Shown here: piece by piece, positions 17,898 to 31,890 of the stretch
How the letters are laid out: the number at the start of each line of letters is the position of its first letter
Numbering within the stretch: position 1 is the stretch's first letter
DNA from: CAYNKA01 sp964397655
GTDB lineage: Bacteria; Spirochaetota; Spirochaetia; DTKZ01
Direction of reading: 5' to 3'
Length of the DNA: 64,000 nt
NCBI GenBank assembly: GCA_964397655.1
Contig: CAYNKA010000005.1
Coordinates: 248,001-312,000, forward strand
The notes under the pieces: model-generated
The model's database searches: none
What the model was told of the DNA's origin: nothing
Seen by the model: only the letters and a program-made list of their open reading frames with translations
Translations under genes and position numbers: made by a program

Positions 17898-17930
17898 AAG
17901 CCTCATCGTCCGCGAGGGACGACGAGGCTT
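17898..17930 (-). terminator. Intergenic hairpin between tuf and rpsJ
   Basis: On the minus strand AAGCCTCGTCGTCC, loop CTCGC, GGACGATGAGGCTT: a 14-bp stem with one G-U pair, followed by GTTTTTGG. The T run is short and runs into the rpsJ ribosome-binding site. It could be a partial terminator that lets tuf be made in excess over S10, or an mRNA processing/stability element. Confidence 0.75.
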
Positions 17931-17945
17931 CTGACGAATAAGGTT

Positions 17946-19136
<1,191 letters not shown>

Positions 19137-19447
19137 TTCTGCCTCCTTCCGATATTATCACCGATACAATTCAAGTCTATATGGACAGTTCGGTCGGCCC
19201 CGCGAGGAACCGATCCGTACACCGCTCAAACAAGTGTCGATCATCGCGGGATTACGAAGTCTATGAGGGGGAAAAGGCAATCAAGTCGATTTCGAGGCGC
19301 GAAAGGTCCGCATACGCGGCCAATCGCCTCTTACCATCCCTTCTCCGCAACTTCGTCCCCGGAATAACGCCGGCCTTTCAGGAGCCGGGTTTCTCAGGAA
19401 CTCACAACAACAGCCGCCAAGACGGCCGTAGGATGATCAGTCCAGCC
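19137..19447 (-). promoter_or_regulatory. Long untranslated leader of tuf
   Basis: About 310 bases lie between the promoter and the tuf ATG with no credible ORF on the minus strand. It contains short GC-rich inverted repeats such as CCCGGC...GCCGG and GGTTCCTCGCGGGGCC, but no riboswitch I recognise. Its function is unknown; translational or transcriptional control of tuf and the downstream S10 genes is possible. Confidence 0.45.
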
Positions 19448-19476
19448 ACTATAATGAGAATTCACGAAATGGTCAA
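19448..19476 (-). promoter_or_regulatory. Sigma-70-type promoter of the tuf-S10 operon
   Basis: TTGACC, 17-base spacer, TATAGT on the minus strand, very close to consensus. It lies between rpsG and tuf and is the likely main promoter for the ribosomal supercluster. Confidence 0.85.
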
Positions 19477-19520
19477 TAGCACCATTTATGATTCTCGGGT
19501 CCGATTCCAGGCTCCGTTTC

Positions 19521-19991
19521 CTACCACCGGTAATGGGCGAAAGCTCTGTTGGCTTCGGCCATACGGTGCGTATCCTCCTTCTTCTTGAAGGCGGAACCGG
19601 TATTGTTGAAGGCATCGAGAAGCTCGGCGCCCAATTTCTGACTCAGGGATTTACCGCTTCTCTCCCTGGCGGCGTTGATGAGCCAACGCATCGCGAGGGC
19701 CTCTCGCCGAGACTCCCTGATCTCAACCGGCACTTGATAGGTAGCTCCGCCGACCCGTCGCGATTTGACCTCCACCACGGGTTTCACGTTTTCCAACGCT
19801 TTGAGAAAAACCTCAAGCTCGCTCTTGTCAGTCTTGCCCTTGAGAAACTCCATCGCGTCGTAAAGGATCGCCGTACTGACGGCCTTCTTGCCCTGGAGCA
19901 TCATTCGGGTGATGAACTTCGTAACGACTACGTTGCTGTACCGGGAATCGGGAAGAGTCGTCCTACCGGTAATAATTTTTCTTCTCGGCAT
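19521..19991 (-). CDS. rpsG: 30S ribosomal protein S7
   Basis: Primary 16S-binding protein that nucleates head assembly; in E. coli it represses the str operon. MPRRKIITGRTTLPDSRYSN and SRRVGGATYQVPVEIRESRR are diagnostic, and the C-terminus ends HRMAEANRAFAHYRW. 156 residues. It follows rpsL by 19 bases. Unlike E. coli there is no fusA between it and tuf. Confidence 0.97.
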   Translation of the reverse strand: MPRRKIITGRTTLPDSRYSNVVVTKFITRMMLQGKKAVSTAILYDAMEFLKGKTDKSELEVFLKALENVKPVVEVKSRRVGGATYQVPVEIRESRREALAMRWLINAARERSGKSLSQKLGAELLDAFNNTGSAFKKKEDTHRMAEANRAFAHYRW

Positions 19992-20010
19992 AGTGATTCA
20001 GTCCTTTTCC

Positions 20011-20385
20011 TTAGGCCTTCGGTCTCTTGGCTCCGTATTTGGAGCGGCCTTTTTTTCTATCCTCGACACCGAGCGTATCCTTGGTTCCGCGGATAATATG
20101 GTAGCGCACGCCCGGGAGATCCTTCACGCGACCGCCTCGAATAAGCACCACCGAGTGCTCCTGGAGGTTGTGCCCGATACCGGGAATGTACGCGGTGACT
20201 TCGAAACCGTTCGTAAGGCGGACACGAGCCACCTTTCGAAGCGCGGAATTCGGCTTCTTCGGCGTCATGGTCATCACTCTCGTGCACACCCCGCGCTTCT
20301 GCGGGCAGGACTTGAGCGCCGGAGCCTTCGTTTTGCTGTGAGAACTCTTGCGGCCCGTCCTGATCAACTGATTGATCGTTGGCAT
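20011..20385 (-). CDS. rpsL: 30S ribosomal protein S12
   Basis: Decoding-site protein. The ATG at 20385 gives MPTINQLIRTGRK, the family N-terminus; the start four codons earlier is rejected. The streptomycin-target loops are TMTPKKPNSALRKVARVRLT (Lys at the usual '43' site) and RGGRVKDLPGVRYH, both wild-type by eye. 124 residues. It has its own promoter in the gap after rpoC. Confidence 0.97.
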   Translation of the reverse strand: MPTINQLIRTGRKSSHSKTKAPALKSCPQKRGVCTRVMTMTPKKPNSALRKVARVRLTNGFEVTAYIPGIGHNLQEHSVVLIRGGRVKDLPGVRYHIIRGTKDTLGVEDRKKGRSKYGAKRPKA

Positions 20386-20431
20386 ACTATAAAACATCTC
20401 CTATCATCTTTAAGGCTGCAGGCGACATAGG

Positions 20432-20460
20432 ACTGTATCCAAAGTCCCCGAAAATGTCAA
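20432..20460 (-). promoter_or_regulatory. Sigma-70-type promoter of rpsL-rpsG
   Basis: TTGACA, 17-base spacer, TACAGT on the minus strand, in the 95-base gap between rpoC and rpsL. It means S12 and S7 need not depend on read-through from rpoC. Confidence 0.85.
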
Positions 20461-20480
20461 CCCGCGCAATTTTCCGAAAC

Positions 20481-24752
<4,272 letters not shown>

Positions 24753-24768
24753 AACTGTTCACGCCCTC

Positions 24769-27700
24769 CTAGAAATTGCTTCCCTGGCGGTTGATGAGCT
24801 CCTCGTCCCGCTCGGTGAGGGGAATTGCCTTCCCCTTCGTGTCCCGGATCGTTATGTCCAGGGCGAGACCCCGGAGCTCCTGCACAAGAACGTTGAAGGA
24901 TTCCGGAACGCCCGCAGCGGTCGACGGCTCGCCCTTCACTATGCTTTCGTAGATTTTCGCGCGCCCCGTCATGTCGTCCGACTTGATGGTGAGGAGTTCC
25001 TGCAGGGTGTTGGCCGCACCGTAGGCTTCGAGGGCCCAAACTTCCATTTCGCCGAGGCGCTGGCCACCGAACTGGGCCTTGCCGCCCAAGGGCTGCTGGG
25101 TAACGAGCGAGTACGGGCCCGTGGACCTCGCGTGCATCTTGTCGTCGACGAGGTGGTGGAGCTTGAGCATGTACATGTAGCCCACCATGACCTTGTTCTT
25201 GAAGGCGACTCCCGTCTTTCCGTCATAGAGAACGGTCTTCGAGCTGCCGGGCAGTCCCGCGCTTTCCAGGAGTTCCGATATCTTTTCGTTGCTCACCGAT
25301 TCGAATACGGGCGTGGAGTACCACTCGTCGCGGCCGACCGCGGCCCATCCGAGCATGGTCTCGAGGAGCTGGCCTACGTTCATGCGGGAAGGGACGCCCA
25401 GCGGATTGAGGCAGAGGTCGAGCGGCGTGCCGTCGGCCATGAAAGGCATGTCCTCCTCGGGGAGAACGCGGGCGATGACGCCTTTGTTCCCGTGGCGTCC
25501 GGCCATCTTGTCGCCTTCCTGGAGCTTGCGCTTCGTGGCGATGAGAACCTTCACGACCTCGTCAACGCCGGGCGAAAGGTCGTCGCCCTCGGACCGTTTC
25601 AGCCTCTGGACGTCGATGATGGTGCCCTCGGTGCCGTGGGGCACGCGGAGGGAGGTGTCCCGGACTTCCTTGGCCTTTTCTCCGAAAATCGAGTTGAGCA
25701 GCTTGAACTCGGGCGTGGTCTCGGTTTCGGATTTCGGAGTCACCTTGCCGACGAGGATGGAACCGGACTTGACCTTTGCGCCGATCCGGATGATTCCTTC
25801 TTCGTCGAGCTGATCGAGGGCCTTCTCGCCGATGTTCGGGATGTCCCTGGTTATCTTCTCCGGCCCGAGTTTCGTCTCGCGGACGTCTACGGTGAATTCC
25901 TTGATGTGGATCGAGGTGAAGATGTCCTCTTTGACAATCTTCTCGGAGATGAGGATGGCGTCTTCGTAATTGTACCCGTTCCAGGGGACGAAGCCGACGA
26001 GCACGTTCCGTCCGAGGGCGAGCTCGCCCTTGAAGGACGCGGGGCCGTCGGCGATGACGTCGCCCCTCTTGAGCTTCTGACCGAGCCTGACGATCGGCTT
26101 CTGGATGTAGCAGGTATCCTGGTTCGTCCGCTGGTACTTGATGAGGTCGAAGACGTCGCGATCGTGCGCGTTCTCGGCCTTGTTCGGTTTGATGACCACC
26201 TTCGTCGAGGAGACGTATTCCACGACGCCGTCCCGTTTCGCCTTCATGAGGACGCCCGAGTCGTAGGCGCACTTGCCTTCCATTCCGGTGCCGACGCGCG
26301 GCGGTTCGGGGAACACGAGGGGCACGGCCTGGCGCTGCATGTTCGAGCCCATGAGGGCGCGGTTCGCGTCGTCGTGTTCGAGGAAGGGTATGAGGGAGGC
26401 CGAAACGGAGATGATCTGCTTCGGCGAAACGTCCATGTACTGGATTTCCTTCGGCACGCGGGTCGCGTAGTCGCCGGCCCGTCGGACCGAAACCTGGTCC
26501 TGGAGGAAGTTACCCTTCTCGTCGATCGGGGCGTTTGCCTGCGCTATGTAATATTTTTCCTCGTCCATCGCGGAAAGGTATTCGATCTCGTTCGTCACCT
26601 TGCCGTTCACGACCTTCCGATACGGGGTTTCGAGGAATCCGTAATCGTTCACCGTCGTGTAGTTTGCGAGGGAGACGATGAGGCCGATGTTCGGGCCTTC
26701 GGGCGTCTCTATGGGGCACATGCGGCCGTAATGAGTGTAATGGACATCGCGAACCTCGAAGCCCGCCCGGTCCCGGGAAAGCCCGCCCGGCCCGAGGGCG
26801 TTGAGACGCCGCTTGTGCGTGAGCTCGGAGAGCGGATTGACCTGGTCCATGAACTGGGAGAGCTGGCTCGATCCGAAGAACTCCTTGACCGCCGCAACGA
26901 TTGGCTTGATGGAAATGAGGTCCTGGGGCTTGATGGTGTCGGTTTCCTTTAAGGACATCCGCTCCTTCGCGATCCTTTCCATGCGGGAGAACGCGGTCTT
27001 GAGCTGATTGGCGAGGAGTTCGCCCACGGACCTGATCCGCCGGTTTCCCAGGTGGTCGATGTCGTCCACGTTCGCGTCCCCGATGTACACGAGGATGAGG
27101 TACTTCATCGTGTTGATGATGTCTTCCTTGGTGAGGAGATGCGAATCGGAGGGGTCCTTGTAGTCGAATTTCTTGTTGAGCTTGTAACGTCCCACCCTGC
27201 CGAGGTCGTAGCGCCTCGAGGTGAAGAACATGGAGTTGAAGTCCTTTTCGGCGCTTTCGATGGTGATCGGTTCGCCGGGCATGAGGATCGCGTACACGGC
27301 GGAGAGGGCCTCCTCCTTCGTCGGCTCGTCCTGCCCCAGGTCGTCGCGGGTGTATTTCGTCTCTTCGCGCTCGAAGCACTTCAGGATGATCTGCGAGTTG
27401 AGCGAACCCTCCGCCTCGAAGTCGATGACTTCGATGGTCTTGATTCCGGTATGGAGAAGCTCGTCGATGTCGTGCGGATGCAGCTTGTCCCCCGCCCTAT
27501 AAAGCTTCTTCGTGGCCTCGCCGTCCGGGACGACGATCGCCTTCGCAAGGACCTTTCCGACCATGCCTTCCCGCTCGTCACGGGAATCGACGACCTTCAT
27601 GGTCACGGTCTTATAGAAGAGAGAAATGATCTTTTCCCTCGAGTCGAACCCGAGGGCCCGGAGGAAGAGAGAGCCGAGTATTCTTTTCTTCCGGTCGATC

Positions 27701-28269
27701 TTGGCGTAGATGAGTTCCTTTTTCTGGTCGATTTCGAATTCGAGCCACGATCCGCGGTACGGAATGATGCGGGAGGAATAAACGCCCTTTTCATGGGAAA
27801 AAATGACGCCGGGCGACCTGTGGATCTGCGAAACGACGACCCGTTCCGCACCGTTGATGATGAAGGTCCCGCGGTCGGTCATGAGAGGAATGTCTCCCAT
27901 GTAGATGTCTTTCTGCCTGATTTCCCCGGTTTCGAGGAAGACCAGGTTTATCCTTGCCTTGACGGGAACGGCGTAGGTGAGGCCTTTCTGCTTGCATTCC
28001 GCTTCCGAAAGCTTCAGGTTGTCCTCTTCGAGGGTGTAATGATCGTATTCGAGCCTCATGTCCCCGTTCTGGCTCTCGATGGGGAACACGGACTGGAACA
28101 CTTCTTCCATGCCTTGCGGAAGAAGGGCCTGCCCCTCTCGAAGCCTTTCCCGTTGCAGGAATTTCTCATAAGACGAAAGCTGGATGTCGATGAGATTGGG
28201 CAGCTCCATCGCATCGGGCCGCTCCTTCCCAACATACATCCGCTTGATCACGGTACCCCTATCGAACAT
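24769..28269 (-). CDS. rpoB: DNA-directed RNA polymerase subunit beta
   Basis: Second large subunit of the RNA polymerase core. The rifampicin-pocket region reads SQLSQFMDQVNPLSELTHKR followed by RLNALGPGGLSRDRAGFEVR. Thus the usual Asp-516 (DQ) is kept, the Ser at '531' is Gly-Leu-Ser context 'LGPGGLSRDR' where the E. coli Ser-531 is kept as 'S-R-D'-adjacent context only, so resistance should not be inferred by eye. The C-terminus has GGKAQFGGQRLGEMEVWALE. 1166 residues, shorter than E. coli (1342) as expected for a protein without the large beta insertions. It follows a hairpin after rplL. Confidence 0.97.
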   Translation of the reverse strand: MFDRGTVIKRMYVGKERPDAMELPNLIDIQLSSYEKFLQRERLREGQALLPQGMEEVFQSVFPIESQNGDMRLEYDHYTLEEDNLKLSEAECKQKGLTYAVPVKARINLVFLETGEIRQKDIYMGDIPLMTDRGTFIINGAERVVVSQIHRSPGVIFSHEKGVYSSRIIPYRGSWLEFEIDQKKELIYAKIDRKKRILGSLFLRALGFDSREKIISLFYKTVTMKVVDSRDEREGMVGKVLAKAIVVPDGEATKKLYRAGDKLHPHDIDELLHTGIKTIEVIDFEAEGSLNSQIILKCFEREETKYTRDDLGQDEPTKEEALSAVYAILMPGEPITIESAEKDFNSMFFTSRRYDLGRVGRYKLNKKFDYKDPSDSHLLTKEDIINTMKYLILVYIGDANVDDIDHLGNRRIRSVGELLANQLKTAFSRMERIAKERMSLKETDTIKPQDLISIKPIVAAVKEFFGSSQLSQFMDQVNPLSELTHKRRLNALGPGGLSRDRAGFEVRDVHYTHYGRMCPIETPEGPNIGLIVSLANYTTVNDYGFLETPYRKVVNGKVTNEIEYLSAMDEEKYYIAQANAPIDEKGNFLQDQVSVRRAGDYATRVPKEIQYMDVSPKQIISVSASLIPFLEHDDANRALMGSNMQRQAVPLVFPEPPRVGTGMEGKCAYDSGVLMKAKRDGVVEYVSSTKVVIKPNKAENAHDRDVFDLIKYQRTNQDTCYIQKPIVRLGQKLKRGDVIADGPASFKGELALGRNVLVGFVPWNGYNYEDAILISEKIVKEDIFTSIHIKEFTVDVRETKLGPEKITRDIPNIGEKALDQLDEEGIIRIGAKVKSGSILVGKVTPKSETETTPEFKLLNSIFGEKAKEVRDTSLRVPHGTEGTIIDVQRLKRSEGDDLSPGVDEVVKVLIATKRKLQEGDKMAGRHGNKGVIARVLPEEDMPFMADGTPLDLCLNPLGVPSRMNVGQLLETMLGWAAVGRDEWYSTPVFESVSNEKISELLESAGLPGSSKTVLYDGKTGVAFKNKVMVGYMYMLKLHHLVDDKMHARSTGPYSLVTQQPLGGKAQFGGQRLGEMEVWALEAYGAANTLQELLTIKSDDMTGRAKIYESIVKGEPSTAAGVPESFNVLVQELRGLALDITIRDTKGKAIPLTERDEELINRQGSNF

Positions 28270-28295
28270 GTATTCACGCCTCCCGAGAATAAGAG

Positions 28296-28322
28296 ACCAC
28301 CGAAACGAAACGTTCCGGTGGT
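28296..28322 (-). promoter_or_regulatory. Hairpin between rplL and rpoB
   Basis: ACCACCGGAAC, loop GTTTC, GTTTCGGTGGT on the minus strand: an 11-bp stem with one G-U pair, not followed by a T run. In E. coli the same gap holds an attenuator and an RNase III site that lower rpoB relative to L12; a similar role is plausible here. Confidence 0.7.
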
Positions 28323-28358
28323 TTCTTGAGTTGACTATCGAAATTGCAAGACGCGATC

Positions 28359-28745
28359 TTACTGGACGTCAACGCTCGCCCCGGCATCCTCAAGGGCTTT
28401 CTTGATCGTCGCGACTTCGTCCTTGGAAGCGTTCTCTTTCACGACGCCGAGGCCTTCGACGAGGTCCTTCGCTTCCTTGAGGCCGAGGCCGGGAACGACG
28501 GTGCGGACGGCCTTGATGACGTCGATCTTCTTGTCGCCGACCGCCTTGATCTTCACGGTGAACTCGGTCTTCTCCTCGGCCGCTTCGGCCGCGGGAGCCG
28601 CTCCGCCTGCGGCGGCGGCCACTGCCACGGGTGCAGCGGCGGTGACGCCGAACTTTTCTTCCATCATCTTGACGAGTTCGGAAATTTCGAGGACCGTCAT
28701 GCTTCCGATCGCTTCCAGAATCTGTTCTTTCGTGAGTGTTGCCAT
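28359..28745 (-). CDS. rplL: 50S ribosomal protein L7/L12
   Basis: Stalk protein that recruits translation GTPases, present in several copies per ribosome. The N-terminal dimerisation helix (TKEQILEAIGSMTVLEISEL) is joined by an Ala/Gly-rich hinge to the C-terminal domain with KIDVIKAVRTVVPGLGLKEA and EGLGVVKENASKDEV. 128 residues. A 102-base gap separates it from rplJ. Confidence 0.97.
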   Translation of the reverse strand: MATLTKEQILEAIGSMTVLEISELVKMMEEKFGVTAAAPVAVAAAAGGAAPAAEAAEEKTEFTVKIKAVGDKKIDVIKAVRTVVPGLGLKEAKDLVEGLGVVKENASKDEVATIKKALEDAGASVDVQ

Positions 28746-28847
28746 ATTACCTTCTCCTTGTAGATTTATTGGACGGCGATAGCACGCAACACGTATCGAA
28801 GGCTAACCCCGTCGTATTTTCCTCCAAGGCCGACACGCGGCCCTTCC

Positions 28848-29387
28848 TTACTGTGACTCTTTCTTCTTGTCCGCCACCGCGGCGAGGGTCCGGACGAGTT
28901 TGCTCGTCACTCCGTTCATGACGTAGACCAGGTTCTGAGCCGGTGCCTTCATGGTTCCCATGAGCATTGCTATGAGGTCCTGTCTCGTCGGGAGCTTGGA
29001 GAGCGCGGCGATCTGCTTGTCGTCGAAGATCTTGCCCTCGACGAGGCCGCCCTTGATCTTCACGCTCGTATCCTTGGTGAAGTCGAGAATCGATTTCGCG
29101 ACCTGGCCCGAATCGTCCTTCGTCAGGGCGATGGCCGTTGGACCCGTGAGATAGATCGACACGTCGGGCTGTTTGAGCTCCTCGAAGGCTATCCTCGCGT
29201 AGTTGTTCTTCACGACCCTGAACTCGGCGCCGTATTTTCGGAGCGCCCGGCGGAGATTCGTGATCTGCTCGACCGTGAGCCCGCGGTAATCGGTGAATAT
29301 GTATCCCTGGTAGGCGCCGAATTTCTCCTTCAGTCCGCCGACCGCCTCGACCTTCGCGGGTTGCAGTTTTACCTTGTGTTCCGCCAT
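28848..29387 (-). CDS. rplJ: 50S ribosomal protein L10
   Basis: Base of the L12 stalk; with L12 it represses its own mRNA in E. coli. The N-terminal domain shows YIFTDYRGLTVEQITNLRRA and RVVKNNYARIAFEE; the C-terminal helix (TLAAVADKKKE) binds L12 dimers. 179 residues. It begins 3 bases after the rplA stop. Confidence 0.96.
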   Translation of the reverse strand: MAEHKVKLQPAKVEAVGGLKEKFGAYQGYIFTDYRGLTVEQITNLRRALRKYGAEFRVVKNNYARIAFEELKQPDVSIYLTGPTAIALTKDDSGQVAKSILDFTKDTSVKIKGGLVEGKIFDDKQIAALSKLPTRQDLIAMLMGTMKAPAQNLVYVMNGVTSKLVRTLAAVADKKKESQ

Positions 29388-29390
29388 CGC

Positions 29391-30068
29391 TTACTCCTGT
29401 TCCCGGAGGATCTTGACCCCGGGGCCCATGGTGGATGAAATATACACCGATTTGACGAAATTGCCCTTCGCGTCAGCGGGGCGCTTCCGCTCGATATCCT
29501 GAAGGACGACGGTGATGTTCTCCGCCACCGCTTTGGCTTCCATCGAAACCTTCCCTACCGCGAGATGGACGACGCCGCCCTTGTCGGAACGATATTCCAC
29601 CCGCCCCTTCTTCAGCTCGTTCAGGGCGGCTTTGATGTCGAAGGTGACCGTCTGAGTCTTCGGGTTGGGCATGAGGCCCCGTCGACCCAAAACCTGGCCG
29701 AGACGGCCCACGTCCTTCATCATGTCCGGAGTGGCGACCGCCACGTCGAAGTCGAGCCATCCGCCCTTGATCTTCTCGATCAGGTCGTTGTCGCCGACGT
29801 ACGTCGCGCCGGCCTGCTTCGCCTCTTCGGCCTTCTCGCCCTTGGCGAAAACCAGGATTTTCTTTTCGCCCTTGAATTGGTTCGGAAGAACGAGCGTATC
29901 GCGCACCGATTGACTCTTCTTGAGCGAAAGATTGATGCTGAGTTCCACGGTTTCGTCGAACTTGGCGAAAGCGGTCTGTTTGACGACTTCCACAGCCTTT
30001 TCGGGCAGGAAGGCTTCCTTGCCGTCGAATTTCTTCACCGATTCGAGATATTTCTTGCCGTGCTTCAT
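29391..30068 (-). CDS. rplA: 50S ribosomal protein L1
   Basis: Mobile L1 stalk protein that escorts tRNA out of the E site, and repressor of the L11 operon in E. coli. Signatures: KKSQSVRDTLVLPNQFKGEK, LGRRGLMPNPKTQTVTFD and the C-terminal VKSVYISSTMGPGVKI. 225 residues. It follows rplK by three bases. Confidence 0.97.
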   Translation of the reverse strand: MKHGKKYLESVKKFDGKEAFLPEKAVEVVKQTAFAKFDETVELSINLSLKKSQSVRDTLVLPNQFKGEKKILVFAKGEKAEEAKQAGATYVGDNDLIEKIKGGWLDFDVAVATPDMMKDVGRLGQVLGRRGLMPNPKTQTVTFDIKAALNELKKGRVEYRSDKGGVVHLAVGKVSMEAKAVAENITVVLQDIERKRPADAKGNFVKSVYISSTMGPGVKILREQE

Positions 30069-30071
30069 GCC

Positions 30072-30503
30072 TTACGCCTCCACCTCGACGCCCATGCTCC
30101 GGGCGGTCCCCGCGATGATTTTCATCGCAGCTTCGACGTCGTTGGCATTCAGGTCCGGCAGCTTGAGCTGCGCGATTTCCCGAAGCTTGGCCTTCGGCAG
30201 TTTCCCCACCTTTTCCTTGTGCGGGAGGGAGGATCCCTTCTCGAGACCGAGGGCCTTCTTGATGAGCACGGAGGCGGGCGGGGTCTTGGTGATGAACGAG
30301 AAGGACTTATCCGCGTAGACCGTGATGACGACGGGCAGGATGAGCCCCGGTTCAACGTTGCGTGTCGCGTCGTTGAACTGCTGGACGAACTGCGGCGCCG
30401 ACACTCCGTGGGGTCCCAATGCCGGACCGATGGGCGGAGCCGGCGTGGCCTTGCCCGCCGGGCACTGCAGCTTGATGATGGTGGCAATTTTCTTTTTCGC
30501 CAT
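30072..30503 (-). CDS. rplK: 50S ribosomal protein L11
   Basis: GTPase-centre protein, the thiostrepton target. IIKLQCPAGKATPAPPIGPA and GLILPVVITVYADKSFSFIT are diagnostic; the C-terminal RNA-binding domain ends GTARSMGVEVEA. 143 residues. It follows nusG by about 80 bases. Confidence 0.97.
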   Translation of the reverse strand: MAKKKIATIIKLQCPAGKATPAPPIGPALGPHGVSAPQFVQQFNDATRNVEPGLILPVVITVYADKSFSFITKTPPASVLIKKALGLEKGSSLPHKEKVGKLPKAKLREIAQLKLPDLNANDVEAAMKIIAGTARSMGVEVEA

Positions 30504-30584
30504 GTTTCTTCTCCTTTCGTGGTTATTGCGTCCGCGTGTTTCATCGGACTCCCAACGAGAAGAACCTCCGGAAACTCCGAAGGG

Positions 30585-31139
30585 TTAAATCTTCTCAACC
30601 TGGAGGAAGTCGACCTCTACGGGGGTGGCTCGGCCGAAGATGCCCACCATCACCCTGAGTTTCGCTTTCTCCAGATTTACTTCTTCTATAGCGCCCGTAA
30701 AGGAATCGAAAGGACCGTCGACGATTCTGACCGATTCGCCCACGGAAAACGATTGTTTCGGCTTGAGAATCTTCTCACCCTTGATTTCACCGGCCTTCTG
30801 CAGGATGCTCCGCGCTTCTTCCGCGGAAATCGGCTGCGGCTTCAGGTTCGCGGTCGATCCCACGAAACCCGTCACTCCGGGTATCCGCCTGATGAGCGAA
30901 CATACCGGCTTCCAGCCCTTGTCCGGCAGATCCATTTCGAGGAGGATGTATCCGGGAAGAAACTTTTTCGTGGAAACCTTCTTCTTGCCGTCCTTGACCT
31001 CGACGACCTGCTCCGAAGGAACCTTGATGTCGAAGATACTCTCTCCGAGCCCCTCGTCGATGATCAGTTTGCGGATGGTCTTCTCTATCTTGTTCTCGTA
31101 CCCGGAGTATGTATGAAGTACATACCAGCCTTTTGCCAT
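30585..31139 (-). CDS. nusG: Transcription termination/antitermination protein NusG
   Basis: Binds RNA polymerase through its NGN domain and couples it to Rho or the ribosome. The start MAKGWYVLHTYSGYENKIEK, the segment PGYILLEMDLPDKGW and the C-terminal KOW motif (SVGESVRIVDGPFDSFTGAI) are all typical. 184 residues. It lies between secE and rplK. Confidence 0.97.
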   Translation of the reverse strand: MAKGWYVLHTYSGYENKIEKTIRKLIIDEGLGESIFDIKVPSEQVVEVKDGKKKVSTKKFLPGYILLEMDLPDKGWKPVCSLIRRIPGVTGFVGSTANLKPQPISAEEARSILQKAGEIKGEKILKPKQSFSVGESVRIVDGPFDSFTGAIEEVNLEKAKLRVMVGIFGRATPVEVDFLQVEKI

Positions 31140-31183
31140 GCTTTACCTTTTTCGCTTAGCGCTCGATTCCTCTTTCCGATCCG

Positions 31184-31363
31184 TCAGAACAGGAAATCCA
31201 ATCCGATCAGCAGGAAGAAATCCACGACCCCCAGCAACAGGGAGAAGAGAATGACGGACACGAAAATGACCTTCGTCGAAGCCACGACTTCGTCACGCGA
31301 AGGCCATACGACCTTCTTCATTTCCGCCACGCTGTCTTGGACGAACTGCACCACCCTCTTCAT
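31184..31363 (-). CDS. secE: Protein translocase subunit SecE
   Basis: A 59-residue single-span SecE: MKRVVQFVQDSVAEMKKVVW followed by PSRDEVVASTKVI and one hydrophobic helix near the end. The KKVxWPSR motif is the family signature. It clamps SecY in the membrane. It lies between tRNA-Trp and nusG, the classic bacterial arrangement. Confidence 0.96.
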   Translation of the reverse strand: MKRVVQFVQDSVAEMKKVVWPSRDEVVASTKVIFVSVILFSLLLGVVDFFLLIGLDFLF

Positions 31364-31386
31364 GATTGCTCCTAATAATATCGTAG

Positions 31387-31460
31387 CAGGCCAGGTAGGA
31401 TTCGAACCTACAACTTTCGGTTTTGGAGACCGACGCTCTAGCCGTTGGAGCTACTGGCCT
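31387..31460 (-). tRNA. tRNA-Trp (CCA)
   Basis: Cloverleaf on the minus strand: acceptor AGGCCAG/CTGGCCT, D-arm TAGCTCCAACGGCTAGAGC, anticodon loop CTCCAAA (anticodon CCA), T-arm GTAGGTTCGAATCCTAC, discriminator G. The 3' CCA is not encoded. It lies between rpmG and secE, as in many bacteria. Confidence 0.97.
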
Positions 31461-31468
31461 AAAAAGAC

Positions 31469-31645
31469 TTATTTGACTTTCGCTTCCTTGTGCAGGGTAT
31501 GCTTCTTGTCGAACTTGCAGTATTTCTTGAGCTCGAGCTTTCCCTGAGTGTTCTTTCTATTTTTTTTCGTGGTATAGTTTTTCCGTTTGCACTCGGAACA
31601 CTGGAGCGCAATGAGTTCTACGTTCTTGCCCTTCGCCTTGCCCAT
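31469..31645 (-). CDS. rpmG: 50S ribosomal protein L33
   Basis: A 58-residue L33 (VELIALQCSECKRKNYTTKK, then a C-terminal HTLHKEAKVK). The first zinc pair (CSEC) is present, but the second, normally CxxC, reads CKFD, so only three of four ligand cysteines remain. First gene of the transcript that continues through tRNA-Trp, secE, nusG and onward. Confidence 0.95.
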   Translation of the reverse strand: MGKAKGKNVELIALQCSECKRKNYTTKKNRKNTQGKLELKKYCKFDKKHTLHKEAKVK

Positions 31646-31674
31646 GGGACATACTCCTTCATTCTAAGGCGGAC

Positions 31675-31704
31675 AGTATACGTCGCTCGCCTTCTTTATG
31701 TCAA
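31675..31704 (-). promoter_or_regulatory. Sigma-70-type promoter before rpmG
   Basis: TTGACA, 18-base spacer, TATACT on the minus strand, about 30 bases before rpmG. Probable promoter of the rpmG-tRNA-Trp-secE-nusG operon, possibly reaching rplK-rpoC. Confidence 0.88.
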
Positions 31705-31712
31705 CGGGTAGA

Positions 31713-31738
31713 GAAAAAAAATCCACGCCTGAGCATGC
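31713..31738 (-). terminator. Probable terminator of the tRNA-Thr/array transcript
   Basis: CATGC, loop TCAG, GCGTG (5 bp, one G-U) then GA and eight Ts on the minus strand. The stem is short but the T run is long, and it sits just upstream of the rpmG promoter. Confidence 0.55.
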
Positions 31739-31890
31739 CAAGATGCCCGACCTGGACGCTTTTACAGTTCCGATTCGATCCGCCTCGCCCAAGGCGAGCC
31801 GTCGCATTACAGGCGATCTTCTATAATACGACCGCCCCTGCCGTGTCCCCACGATCTACAACCCGGCGCCACCCGGTTGTTCCTACAACA

